This document shows, one piece after another, positions 30,800 to 39,817 of a DNA stretch of 64,000 nt (the stretch's first letter is position 1; the number at the start of each line of letters is the position of its first letter). Both the position numbers and the translations under genes were made by a program. The stretch covers positions 1,612,001-1,676,000 of the forward strand of contig NC_017964.1 of NCBI RefSeq assembly GCF_000219915.2, given 5' to 3'. Source of the DNA: Advenella kashmirensis WT001. GTDB lineage: Bacteria > Pseudomonadota > Gammaproteobacteria > Burkholderiales > Burkholderiaceae_B. The notes below the pieces were generated by a model that was given only the letters and a program-made list of their open reading frames with translations, was not told where the DNA came from and made no database searches.

Positions 30800-32289
30800 A
30801 TGGGCGAAATGACTTCTACCTTACCCTGGCTGTCCCTGGCAATTTTTGTGCCGATCGTTGCCGGTATTCTGGTTCTGATCATGGGCAGCGACGAACGCGC
30901 CGATTTCACCCGCAAGCTGGCACTTTTCGGCTCCGTGATCAGCTTTCTGGTCACCTTGCCGGTGTATTTCGGGTTTGACGGTTCGACGGCACAAATGCAG
31001 TTTGTCGAAAAGACACCCTGGATCGATGCCTTCTCTGCGACCTATCATCTGGGCGTGGACGGTATTTCGATATGGTTGGTGCTGCTTACGGCCTTGATCA
31101 CCGTGATTGTGGTGCTGGCCGGCTGGGAAGTGATTACCAAGCGTGTTGCCCAGTACATGGCTGCGTTCCTGATTCTGTCAGGTCTGATGGTAGGGGTGTT
31201 TGCTGCCCTGGACGGCCTGCTGTTCTATATATTCTTCGAAGCCACGCTGATCCCGATGTATATTATCATCGGCGTTTGGGGCGGCCCGAACCGGGTTTAT
31301 GCCGCGTTCAAGTTCTTCTTGTATACGCTGCTTGGCTCACTGCTGACACTGGTCGCCTTCATTTACCTGTATACGCAGACCGGCTCGTTCGATATTCAGG
31401 TCTGGCAGCAGGCCAAGCTGGGTTACACGCCGCAAATGCTGATCTTTTTTGCATTGCTTGCTGCCTTTGCCGTCAAGGTGCCCATGTGCCGGTACACACC
31501 TGGCTGCCGGATGCTCACGTGGAAGCGCCTACCGGTGGTTCTATTGTGCTGGCCGCGATTATGCTCAAACTGGGTGCTTACGGCTTCTTGCGTTTTTCCC
31601 TGCCTATCGCGCCGGATGCATCGCACAGCATGGCCGGTCTGATGATTGTGTTGTCACTGGTGGCCGTAATTTACATCGGCTTGGTAGCAATCGTTCAGGA
31701 CGACATGAAAAAACTGGTGGCCTATTCATCGGTCGCCCATATGGGTTTTGTCACGCTGGGTTTTTTCCTGTTCAATACGGCAGGGATGGAAGGCGCAATT
31801 ATCCAGATGATTTCGCACGGTTTTGTCTCGGGCGCCATGTTCCTGTGTATCGGTGTGCTGTATGACCGCCTGCATACGCGTCGCATTGCCGATTACGGCG
31901 GTGTGATCAACACGATGCCCAAGTTCGTCACGTTCTTCGTGCTGTTTTCAATGGCCAACAGTGGCCTGCCTGCAACCAGCGGATTCGTTGGCGAGTTCTA
32001 CGTAATTCTGGGCGCTGTCGAGCATAACTTCTGGATCGGCCTGCTTACGGCAACAGCGCTGATTCTGGGGGCTTCGTACTCGTTGTGGATGGTCAAGCGC
32101 GTCGCCTATGGCGATATTACCAACGAAGCGGTAAAGCAGATGAAAGACGTCAATTGCCGCGAATATGCACTGCTGGCGATCCTGGCGATCTTCGTGCTGG
32201 TAATGGGTATCTATCCAAAACTGTTTACCGATGTGATGCACGTGTCTGTCCAGCAATTGCTGGATCACGTGGCCGTTTCTAAATTGTAA
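30800..32289 (+). CDS. nuoM: NADH-quinone oxidoreductase subunit M, frame broken once
   Basis: NuoM is an antiporter-like proton-pumping subunit. LFYIFFEATLIPMYIIIGVW carries the key helix-5 glutamate, and QDDMKKLVAYSSVAHMGF a channel lysine. The frame breaks at about 31486, where AVKVPM should continue VPVHTWLPDAHVEAP. One added G joins the halves into about 496 residues. ATG at 30800 is chosen because nuoL ends at 30798 and the hydrophobic N-terminus starts there. Confidence 0.95.
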
Positions 32290-32301
32290 GACTGAGTCAT
32301 C

Positions 32302-33783
32302 ATGGAAAATCAATTTAATTTTGCACTTGCAGCGCCTGAAATCATTCTGGCGATCATGGCCATGGGCATTCTGGTTTACGATGCACTCAGTCATGAAGCC
32401 AGTCGCAAAACCACCTATGTTTTCTCCCTGTGCGCGCTGATCATTCTGACTGTGGTATCACTGATGCAGTGGAATAGCGGTATTGGCGGCACGACCTTTT
32501 ATGGTATGTATGTTGCCGATCCGCTGGCGCACTTTCTGAAGATCGCGTCATATCTGGCGGTGCTGGTCACGCTGATCTACAGCCGCCAGTATGTGGTGGA
32601 TCGCGACATGTCCAAGTCAGGAGAACTGTATCCGCTGACGCTGTGTGCGCTGCTGGGGCAGATGGTGATGATTTCGGCCAGCAGCATGCTGACCATTTAT
32701 CTGGGCCTGGAACTGATGTCCCTGGCCCTGTACACGATGGTTGCGCTGCGCCGGGATTCACTGGTTGCTACCGAGTCGGCCATGAAATACTTCGTGCTGG
32801 GCGCACTGGCTTCCGGCTTCATGCTTTACGGTATTTCAATGGTGTACGGTGCAACCGGCCACGTGGATCTGGCCGGCGTCATGCAGGTTATCCGCAGTGG
32901 CCAGGCTGGCGAAATGACCCTGGTGCTGGGTACGGTCTTTGTTGTTGCAGGCCTGGCATTCAAACTGGGTGCTGTGCCATTTCATATGTGGATTCCCGAC
33001 GTGTATCAAGGGGCGCCTACAGCCATTACGCTGACAATCGGTGCCGCACCGAAGCTGGCCGCGCTGGCCATTACGTTGCGCCTGCTGATCGAAGGACTCA
33101 ATGGCGTTGCCCTGAGCTGGCAGCCCATGCTGATCATTCTGGCAGTGCTGTCGCTGGCCATCGGTAATCTGACGGCAATCATGCAGACCAACTTCAAGCG
33201 GATGCTGGCTTATTCCACCATTTCGCATGTCGGCTTTGTGTTGCTGGGACTGCTTTCGGGCGTGGCCGCCAACGGTACGGTCATGAGTGGCGCCTATGCC
33301 TCTTCGCTGTTTTATATCGTGACCTATGTGCTCACCACCCTGGCCAGTTTCGGTCTGGTGTTGTTAATGAGCCGCCAGGGTTTTGAATGCGAAAACATCG
33401 ACGATCTCAAGGGGCTGAACCAACGCAGTCCGTTGATGGCCTTTGGCATGCTGCTGCTGATGTTCTCGCTGGCCGGTATTCCGCCACTGGTCGGCTTTCA
33501 CGCTAAACTGGTCGTCTTGCAGGCAGTCGTGTCAGCCGGACACGTATGGTTGGCTATCTATGCTGTGTTGTGTTCGCTGATCGGTGCTTTCTATTATCTT
33601 CGCGTTGTCAAGGTAGTGTACTTTGATGAGCCGGTGCAAGGTGTACCGGCACCTGATACGACCTGGTCATTCCGTAGTGGCGTCATGTCCGTCAATGGTC
33701 TGCTGATCATTGTGCTGGGTATCTTGCCCGGCGGCCTGATGACCTTGTGCGTGCAGGTGATTGACGCTTCACTGAAATTCTGA
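32302..33783 (+). CDS. nuoN: NADH-quinone oxidoreductase subunit N
   Basis: NuoN (493 residues) is the third antiporter-like subunit, with about 14 helices. [17 protein letters not shown] holds the helix-5 glutamate, and [18 protein letters not shown] and [16 protein letters not shown] are family motifs. The frame is intact. It is the last canonical complex I gene. Confidence 0.97.
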   Translation: MENQFNFALAAPEIILAIMAMGILVYDALSHEASRKTTYVFSLCALIILTVVSLMQWNSGIGGTTFYGMYVADPLAHFLKIASYLAVLVTLIYSRQYVVDRDMSKSGELYPLTLCALLGQMVMISASSMLTIYLGLELMSLALYTMVALRRDSLVATESAMKYFVLGALASGFMLYGISMVYGATGHVDLAGVMQVIRSGQAGEMTLVLGTVFVVAGLAFKLGAVPFHMWIPDVYQGAPTAITLTIGAAPKLAALAITLRLLIEGLNGVALSWQPMLIILAVLSLAIGNLTAIMQTNFKRMLAYSTISHVGFVLLGLLSGVAANGTVMSGAYASSLFYIVTYVLTTLASFGLVLLMSRQGFECENIDDLKGLNQRSPLMAFGMLLLMFSLAGIPPLVGFHAKLVVLQAVVSAGHVWLAIYAVLCSLIGAFYYLRVVKVVYFDEPVQGVPAPDTTWSFRSGVMSVNGLLIIVLGILPGGLMTLCVQVIDASLKF

Positions 33784-33796
33784 CGGACTGATTGTT

Positions 33797-34300
33797 ATGT
33801 ATCCTGCTGAGTCGATCTGGGTTTTCATTGTGCTGGCATTTGTGTTTGCCATCGCACCGTTTCTGACCGAAAGGACCTTTGTGTTTACGCTTTGGCCGCA
33901 AGCGGGCGAGCAGCAAAAGCCGTTCTGGTTCTATCCCTTGCGTGCCTTGTTATCGTATGCGGCGATTGGCGCCGGTTGCTGGTTGCTGGGAACGCAGGCC
34001 GGCAACTTGCCCTATATGCTGGCGGGTGTATTACTGTTGAGTCTGACGCTATATGTGCCTGGCGCCGTGGTCACGCCACACGTGCCGGTCAAGCATGTGA
34101 GTACTCACCTGCTGGAAGTGCTGATTGGCTTTTTTGTGGTGGGCGCGATCGGCTTTGCGATTGAGGCTAACTACGCGAATCCTTCAGTGAAAAACTGGGA
34201 GTTCTATGCCATTGCAGCGTGTCTGTACGTGGTGCTGGGGTATCCCGGTTTTGTCTGGCGCCATCTGATGAAGCATCCCAAGCGCCATAAAGCAGCCTGA
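33797..34300 (+). CDS. DUF2818-like membrane protein at the end of the nuo operon
   Basis: This 167-residue protein has about five hydrophobic segments and lies 13 bases after nuoN before the operon terminator. Its ends match the small DUF2818 family of betaproteobacteria: an N-terminal helix, then FLTERTFVF, and a C-terminal HLLEVLIGFFVVGAIGFAIE followed by NWEFYAIAACLYVVLGYPGF and a basic tail. As I recall the family it is close to 100 residues, so the middle part (about residues 38-95, with PLRALLSYAAIGAGCWLLG) looks like an insertion of one or two extra helices. A role in complex I assembly or stability is suggested only by position. Confidence 0.8.
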   Translation: MYPAESIWVFIVLAFVFAIAPFLTERTFVFTLWPQAGEQQKPFWFYPLRALLSYAAIGAGCWLLGTQAGNLPYMLAGVLLLSLTLYVPGAVVTPHVPVKHVSTHLLEVLIGFFVVGAIGFAIEANYANPSVKNWEFYAIAACLYVVLGYPGFVWRHLMKHPKRHKAA

Positions 34301-34321
34301 AGACAGGCTGGCAGATCAGAT

Positions 34322-34354
34322 CCCGGCAGTGTGCGCACTGGCCGGGTTTTTTTT
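34322..34354 (+). terminator. Intrinsic terminator of the nuo operon
   Basis: CCCGGCAGTG and CACTGGCCGGG pair around TGCG with one bulged base, followed by eight T, 22 bases after the DUF2818 stop. Confidence 0.9.
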
Positions 34355-34412
34355 CGAATGCAGCTGCACCGGCGTGGACATCGGTTGAATCCCTGTGAGT
34401 CGATGCGCCGGT

Positions 34413-35120
34413 TTATTGTCCGAGTATTTGCCGGTATTGCCGCTCTGCGACGCCCAGGGTATTGAGCGTGCGCCAACCCTGTTGCTCGCATTTTTTATTG
34501 ATGCACAGAAATAGCTCGGCAGTCGCCAGTGCATCGGCCACTGCGTTGTGGCGTCGATGGTTGTGTATATTAAACAATTGCATCCAGTCGTCCAATGTTC
34601 TGTGGCTCATGGCTTGTTCACGCAACAGGGCAGGAGCCAGATAGGCCAGGTCTATCCATTGCCTTTTTTTCAGATCAGTTTGCAGCCACATTTTCAGGCT
34701 TTTTTCGAGCATAGTCTGGTCAAAGGCGACGTGAAAGGCCAGCAAGGGATCGGGGCCGATGTATTCAAGAAACTGCATGAGCGCCTCGGCCGGGTCAATG
34801 CCACTGCGTTGTTTGCCGCCTGCAATGCCGTGGATCAGAATATTGCTTTTGCTGCTGATCTGCTCTTGCCGCAGAACAATGTCGAAGGCATCGTCCAGCA
34901 TGATACGCCCATGTTCGACAGCAACCGCACCAATGGCGATCAGGGTATCTTTTTTCAGATTGAGTCCACTGGTTTCCACATCCAGCACAACAATTCTGCT
35001 TTCGTGAACCGCCTGAGTGCCACTGGGTTGTGGCAGCGTACGCCACGCCTCGAAGCGCGCTTGCAGCGAGGCAGGGCGTGGATGTGTGTTGCCTGCACGG
35101 AAAAACTCAAGCAGACTCAT
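34413..35120 (-). CDS. DnaQ-like DEDDh 3'-5' exonuclease
   Basis: The 235-residue protein has an RNase T/DnaQ exonuclease fold. All catalytic positions of the DEDDh class are visible: Asp47 and Glu49 in VVLDVETSGL, Asp134 in HVAFDQTML, and His191 and Asp196 in HNAVADALATAEL. An N-terminal extension of about 40 residues precedes the domain. It is not the polymerase III epsilon subunit, which is longer and carries a C-terminal alpha-binding tail. It lies 54 bases downstream of the DUF294/CBS protein gene on the same strand, a partnership recurrent in proteobacteria, so the two probably work together. The substrate is unknown. Confidence 0.88.
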   Translation of the reverse strand: MSLLEFFRAGNTHPRPASLQARFEAWRTLPQPSGTQAVHESRIVVLDVETSGLNLKKDTLIAIGAVAVEHGRIMLDDAFDIVLRQEQISSKSNILIHGIAGGKQRSGIDPAEALMQFLEYIGPDPLLAFHVAFDQTMLEKSLKMWLQTDLKKRQWIDLAYLAPALLREQAMSHRTLDDWMQLFNIHNHRRHNAVADALATAELFLCINKKCEQQGWRTLNTLGVAERQYRQILGQ

Positions 35121-35174
35121 GACTACTCGCTTCCGATGGCTTGAGGGAACGCTTCTGATAGCTGTCGTTGCATC

Positions 35175-37061
35175 TTACAGTGCATACTTCACCCCCAACA
35201 TGCTTTGCAGAGACTTGGCCAGCCGGAAGGCTTCACGCAGGATTCGATTATCCAGGGCATTAAGCGTGCCAGGATCAATCTGGTTCGTGTAAGGCTGATT
35301 TTTTGCAGCAGCCTGATGATGCAATTGCATTCGCAATAACTGGATGTACAGGAATGCTTCTGCATAGGCGTCGGCCTGTTCCTGGCGCAGCCCGGCTTTT
35401 GGCCCTGCTTCTTTTAGGCGCAATACTGTATTGGTGTGATTGCTGCCCGTCTGCAGCGCCAGTATGCGCGCGGCGTCGACAAAGAGCACCGCCGCCTGGG
35501 TCTTCAGATCCAGGGTATTGTCCTGGCTGGTCACGAAATCACGGAACAGACCTAATGGCGGTTTGCGTGACAGCGCAGTCTGCGTCAGAAAACGCAGAAA
35601 CAGCGGGTGCTGTGTCAGCGCTTGGTTCAACCATTGGCGCAGCGACCTGGGCAGTTGCTCATTGCCATCTAGCGCACGAAAATCAAAGAAGATGGTGGAA
35701 TGCATGATGGCCTGCGGATCGGGGCTGCTAATCCAGGCACTGAAGCGGGCGCGCCATTCTTCGGCGCTCAGACACCATTGCGGGTTCGAAGCCATAATAT
35801 TGCCTTTGCACAAGGGAAAGCCGCAGGTATCAAGGGCCTGATTGACCTCTTTGGCAAATGCCAGCAGGATAGGGCGTGCCGCTTCAGCGTGTTGTGCACT
35901 GGTGGCGCTAAAGATAATGCCGTTGTCCTGATCGGTATAGAGCGTTTGCTCCATGCGACCTTCGGAGCCCAGTGCCAGCCAGCAATAGTCCAGTGTCTGC
36001 ACTTGCGGATGTCGTTCACGCATTAAGCGTGAAATCTGGCACAGCGTCAGATCGTTCAAGGCAGAAATAATCTGTGTAATCTGCTCCACGGCGATACCCT
36101 GGGCCATCATATTGTCGCCCAGCTTGCGAATATCGTCGCAGCAGGAGGAAACATCCTGAACCGACTGTGCTGCCTGCAGGCGTAGGTTGATTTGTCGCAG
36201 ACTGATTCGCTGCAGCGAGAACAGGTCCTTTTCCGATACCATCCCACGCAGCCTGCCGGTATCGGCGTCAGCGACCACGATATGCCTGAATCCACGCCTG
36301 GCCATAATGAGCGCTGCCTCGGAGGCTGGCGCATCCGGCGGCAGTGAAACGGGATCTGCCGTCATATAGCGCGAAAAAGGGGCATCCAGATCGGCCTGCG
36401 GCAGCGCGACCCGGGTAAGCAGATCCTGCAATGTGAAAATACCGACTGCCTGGTTATTGTGGTCTACCGCGATGATGGAGCCGACCTGCTGCTCCTTCAT
36501 GTATTCCAAGGCGTCGCGCAGCGCCAGGCCGGACGAACAGGTCACCGGCTCTCTTCGGATCAGTTGCTGCAAGGGCATGGTTAACGCCGGATGTTCAGCG
36601 CTGCTGCGGCTATATTGCGCCTGGATAATCTGTTTGGAGTACTCAAGCAGCAGGGCGGTGCGCTGTTCGCAATAATCCCGGAATACCGGCGATTCTTCCC
36701 GCAGTTTCTGAAAACCTGCCAGGCTCAGTTCATACACAAAAGTATCGGTCGCAGCGACGAACTGACTGCCTGGGGATCGGCTGGCCAGTATCGCGCCCAG
36801 GGGAAAGCATTCACCTTCGTGCAGTTCGAACGTATCGCGATACTGGCGGGCCGAGCTGGCCAGCTGCTCGGTCTGCACAATACCCTGCTTGACGATATAA
36901 AAGGTTTCCGGTGGCGGCGCGTTGGCCGGGATAATCGTCTCGCCCTTGGCAAAGTAATTGATGGTCAGCCGGCCCGCCAATGCTTCCAGTACGTGCTCCT
37001 GCATGTTCTGAAAGGGAGGAAAGCGTTTCAGATGCTCAACGATAGCCTGATTCAACTGCAT
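35175..37061 (-). CDS. cNMP-binding/CBS/DUF294 nucleotidyltransferase-like signalling protein
   Basis: This is a cytosolic protein of about 628 residues with four parts: a cyclic-nucleotide-binding-like domain (about 5-130, FAKGETIIPANAPPPETFYI), two CBS domains (about 150-280, with VGSIIAVDHNNQAVGIFTLQ and GMVSEKDLFSLQ), a DUF294 nucleotidyltransferase domain (about 300-440) and its C-terminal partner. The nucleotidyltransferase signature is LGSEGRMEQTLYTDQDNGI, with the GS and two acidic residues of the GlnD-like fold. It probably senses adenine nucleotides or a cyclic nucleotide and modifies a target, by analogy with GlnD. ATG at 37061 is favoured over 37115 because it begins the family-like N-terminus MQLNQAIVEHLKRFPPF. 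It heads the exonuclease operon. Confidence 0.88.
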   Translation of the reverse strand: MQLNQAIVEHLKRFPPFQNMQEHVLEALAGRLTINYFAKGETIIPANAPPPETFYIVKQGIVQTEQLASSARQYRDTFELHEGECFPLGAILASRSPGSQFVAATDTFVYELSLAGFQKLREESPVFRDYCEQRTALLLEYSKQIIQAQYSRSSAEHPALTMPLQQLIRREPVTCSSGLALRDALEYMKEQQVGSIIAVDHNNQAVGIFTLQDLLTRVALPQADLDAPFSRYMTADPVSLPPDAPASEAALIMARRGFRHIVVADADTGRLRGMVSEKDLFSLQRISLRQINLRLQAAQSVQDVSSCCDDIRKLGDNMMAQGIAVEQITQIISALNDLTLCQISRLMRERHPQVQTLDYCWLALGSEGRMEQTLYTDQDNGIIFSATSAQHAEAARPILLAFAKEVNQALDTCGFPLCKGNIMASNPQWCLSAEEWRARFSAWISSPDPQAIMHSTIFFDFRALDGNEQLPRSLRQWLNQALTQHPLFLRFLTQTALSRKPPLGLFRDFVTSQDNTLDLKTQAAVLFVDAARILALQTGSNHTNTVLRLKEAGPKAGLRQEQADAYAEAFLYIQLLRMQLHHQAAAKNQPYTNQIDPGTLNALDNRILREAFRLAKSLQSMLGVKYAL

Positions 37062-37158
37062 GATATGTCCCTGGCAATGGGTTGTCGTCTGTCGGGTAGT
37101 GTATGGTTCCTTCATGGACAGAGTTGTTTCAGGGTTATTTTATACCTGCTTGCGTCAC

Positions 37159-37509
37159 TCACAGATGAACCAGAATATTGATCAGGCGGTCAAAGGGATC
37201 GCGCACGTAAAAACGACGTACCCCCCAGGGTTCAGTCACGGGGCCATATTCGGGTGTAATGGCTGCCGCCTTGCAACGCTGCAGGGCTTGATCCAGGTCG
37301 TCCACTTCAATGGACAGATCGGGTACCGGGGTCCCTGATCCGCCTTCACTGGCGATACTCAGCTGCGTCTGCATGGTCTGGTCCGAGCCGTAAGTGGCCA
37401 GCCAGCCATGGTTCATCAGCAGATCCAGGCCCAGTACATCCTGATAAAACGCTTTGGCGGCTGCGACATTAGGGCTTTGGATATTGGCGACAATACGTTT
37501 GACTTTCAT
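37159..37509 (-). CDS. VOC-superfamily (glyoxalase/bleomycin resistance-like) protein
   Basis: The 116-residue protein has a single vicinal-oxygen-chelate domain: VKRIVANIQSPNVAAAKAFY then DVLGLDLLMNHGW, and the ending WGVRRFYVRDPFDRLINIL. Such proteins are dimeric metalloenzymes or drug-binding proteins; the substrate is unknown. GGAGG upstream (minus strand, near 37517-37521) supports the start at 37509 over a longer frame from 37545. It stands close to the DUF294 gene but upstream of it with a separate start, and cotranscription is possible. Confidence 0.85.
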   Translation of the reverse strand: MKVKRIVANIQSPNVAAAKAFYQDVLGLDLLMNHGWLATYGSDQTMQTQLSIASEGGSGTPVPDLSIEVDDLDQALQRCKAAAITPEYGPVTEPWGVRRFYVRDPFDRLINILVHL

Positions 37510-38215
37510 GAGTCTGGTTCCTCCGATGGCCGGTACGTTGATCACGCCCTGACGGCGTTGCTGTGGTGCTGACTATAGCCGGTGTGTATGCCGGTATGCA
37601 GGTCGGGTGGCAGATGCTGGATATTCAACTGCCCTGGTTCTGAGCCGCGTTCGCACGGATTGCCTGCCATCCAGGCCCCGGTGTGAGTTGATGTGTCGTT
37701 CTGATCGAGATTAGCTGCTGATTTGCATGATTTTAACTGATCTGGGTGCTTGCGCATACAACGCCTGGCGCACTGGCGCAGGTCGGTTTGTACGGATGTT
37801 GCCAGTGGGCACTGTGAAGGCTGCCCGATGCGCCTTAAAGTGCGCTGTGCCGGCTCAACAGTTCGGCGTTGGGCAGTCACGCCGCAAGACGCGAGCTGCA
37901 GCGGCTGCACTGGCGAATGGCGAATGGCGAATGGCGAAAACCGCCAGAAAGGCATTGGGCAAGCATGTCGCAGGGCGGCTGAAGTGGTAGGTAGTCTTGA
38001 CGCGCTACGGATCGGTTGTTAATCTGTTTCGCATAGCGGTCGTTTGAAGGGCAACCTGAGTGTAATTGAAGCGCAAACCGAGATGCGGCCGGGGTGCAAC
38101 TCACATGCAAACGAAAGGATACGCTTAAACCGGGAGGAGCAATGATCGTGACTCACACTGCTGTCGTTCAGTACCCCAGGTCAGGGTGCAGGTGCCGCTT
38201 TGGCGGCATAGCGCA
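37510..38215. other. 706-base stretch with no supported gene
   Basis: Short open frames occur on both strands but none has a family signature. A tandem repeat GGCGAAT lies at about 37913-37937 in three full copies and a partial one. A two-way promoter region for the VOC and GST-like genes is expected here. Confidence 0.45.
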
Positions 38216-38875
38216 ATGACGCCCACCATTACTGCCTTTGCGCAGTCTCCCGATGGGGGCAGGGGGCTGGCGCGGGATATGCGAGTGCGCTGGGCCTTTG
38301 AAGAAGCCGGGCAACCTTATCTTGTGCGTTATCTGTCGTTTGCGCAATTGAAGGAGCCTGCGTATTATGCGCAGCATCCCTTCGGACAAATTCCCAGCTA
38401 TGAGCAAGGCGATTTGGTTCTGTTTGAGTCAGGCGCCATCGTGCTGCACATTGCCCAGCAGCATGGGCAACTGTTGCCGGATGATCCCGGTGCACGGGCG
38501 CGTGGCATTGTCTGGATGTTTGCGGCGCTCAATTGCCTGGAACCGCCCATCTGGGAGTGGGTCATGGGCAGGATTCTGGAGTCTGAGCAGAGCTGGTATG
38601 AGCAACGCCAGCACATTCTGCAGGAGCGGATACGCGTTCGGCTGGATCAACTGAGTCGCCGGCTCGGACACGCTGATTGGCTTGAAGATCGGTTCAGCGC
38701 CGGAGACCTGTTGATGGTAACCGTGCTGCGGATTTTGAATGAATCGAACCAGAGCCCGCTACCCGACTACCCGAACCTGAGGGACTATGTGGCGCGAGGC
38801 GAGGCGCGACCTGCTTTCAAGCGGGCGTTTGCGGCGCAACTGGCCGCATTCAACGCGCATATGCCGTCTGACTAA
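38216..38875 (+). CDS. Glutathione S-transferase-like protein
   Basis: The 219-residue protein has a thioredoxin-like N-terminal domain and an all-helical C-terminal domain. Recognisable elements are RVRWAFEEAGQPYLVRYLSF, NPFGQIP-type loop (HPFGQIPSYEQGD) with the cis-proline, LFESGAIVLHIAQ with the Glu-Ser pair that binds glutathione, and DWLEDRFSAGDLLMVTVL in the second domain. The start is uncertain since no clear Shine-Dalgarno precedes the ATG at 38216; an in-frame codon at 38186 is possible. The substrate is unknown. Confidence 0.85.
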   Translation: MTPTITAFAQSPDGGRGLARDMRVRWAFEEAGQPYLVRYLSFAQLKEPAYYAQHPFGQIPSYEQGDLVLFESGAIVLHIAQQHGQLLPDDPGARARGIVWMFAALNCLEPPIWEWVMGRILESEQSWYEQRQHILQERIRVRLDQLSRRLGHADWLEDRFSAGDLLMVTVLRILNESNQSPLPDYPNLRDYVARGEARPAFKRAFAAQLAAFNAHMPSD

Positions 38876-38917
38876 ACGGGTGCGGGACGATGGGCAGCGG
38901 CAAAATGGCCGTTGCTC

Positions 38918-39790
38918 TCAGCGGGCTTGCGCGGCCTGTGTGGCGTCCTTGCTGTCAAACCAGTTCAAAATAGCATCCAAGCCGGCGTAGTTGATCTGAA
39001 ATGCCGCGGCCTGTTGCAATACCGGCTTGGCGCGATAGGCGACGGAGTAAGCCGCATTGCTCAGCATGGCCAGGTCGTTGGAGCCGTCGCCGACCGCAAT
39101 GCATTGTTCGGGTGTGGCGTTTAGCGACAGGGCAAGCGAGCGCAGGTGCGCGGCTTTTTTGTTGCCGTCTACGATATCACCATATACCTGTCCCGTCAGT
39201 TTACCGTTATTGACTTCCAGAACATTCGCATGCGCGCTGTCCAGTCCCAGGCGTGCGCGCAGTTTTTCAGTGAAAAAGGTAAAGCCGCCGGACACCACCA
39301 TAACATGGACGCCCGCGGCCTTCATTGTGCGGATCAGTTTCTCGGCACCCACATTCAACTGGAGCCGCTCGTTATAGACACGCAACAGATCTGTTTCGGC
39401 CACGCCTTTGAGCAGGGCGACGCGACGTCGCAGGCTCTCGCTGAAATCGGTAATTTCGCCACGCATGGCCGCCTCGGTAATGGCGGAGACTTCGGCCTTT
39501 TTACCGACCATATCAGCAATCTCATCGATGCATTCGATATTGATCAGGGTCGAATCCATATCCATGGCCAGCACTTTCATATCATGCAGCGGCCGGATAT
39601 CTTCGAGCGCGGCGACGTCCACATGTTTGCTCCTGGCCCACGCTTGCAGCTCGGCAAGGGCAGATTGGTCTATCTCTTCAAGCCGCATGGCGCAGGCATT
39701 CAGGGGGGTAATGCGGTTGGCGCTGACCAGCGCAGCGGCCTGTTCGATCAGGTCATGGCGAATGCCGGGGGCTTGAAGTACGAGATGCAT
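38918..39790 (-). CDS. serB: Phosphoserine phosphatase
   Basis: The 290-residue enzyme performs the last step of serine biosynthesis, hydrolysing phosphoserine. It is a HAD-family phosphatase: the nucleophile motif is LAMDMDSTLINIECIDEIAD (about residues 73-92), motif II is VMVVSGGFTFF and motif III/IV is GNKKAAHL to AVGDGSNDLAML. An N-terminal regulatory-type domain of about 70 residues is present, as in the longer SerB proteins. It lies 27 bases downstream of mfd on the same strand. Confidence 0.95.
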   Translation of the reverse strand: MHLVLQAPGIRHDLIEQAAALVSANRITPLNACAMRLEEIDQSALAELQAWARSKHVDVAALEDIRPLHDMKVLAMDMDSTLINIECIDEIADMVGKKAEVSAITEAAMRGEITDFSESLRRRVALLKGVAETDLLRVYNERLQLNVGAEKLIRTMKAAGVHVMVVSGGFTFFTEKLRARLGLDSAHANVLEVNNGKLTGQVYGDIVDGNKKAAHLRSLALSLNATPEQCIAVGDGSNDLAMLSNAAYSVAYRAKPVLQQAAAFQINYAGLDAILNWFDSKDATQAAQAR

Positions 39791-39817
39791 GTTAAGGAAA
39801 ATCCGGATAAAAAGGAG

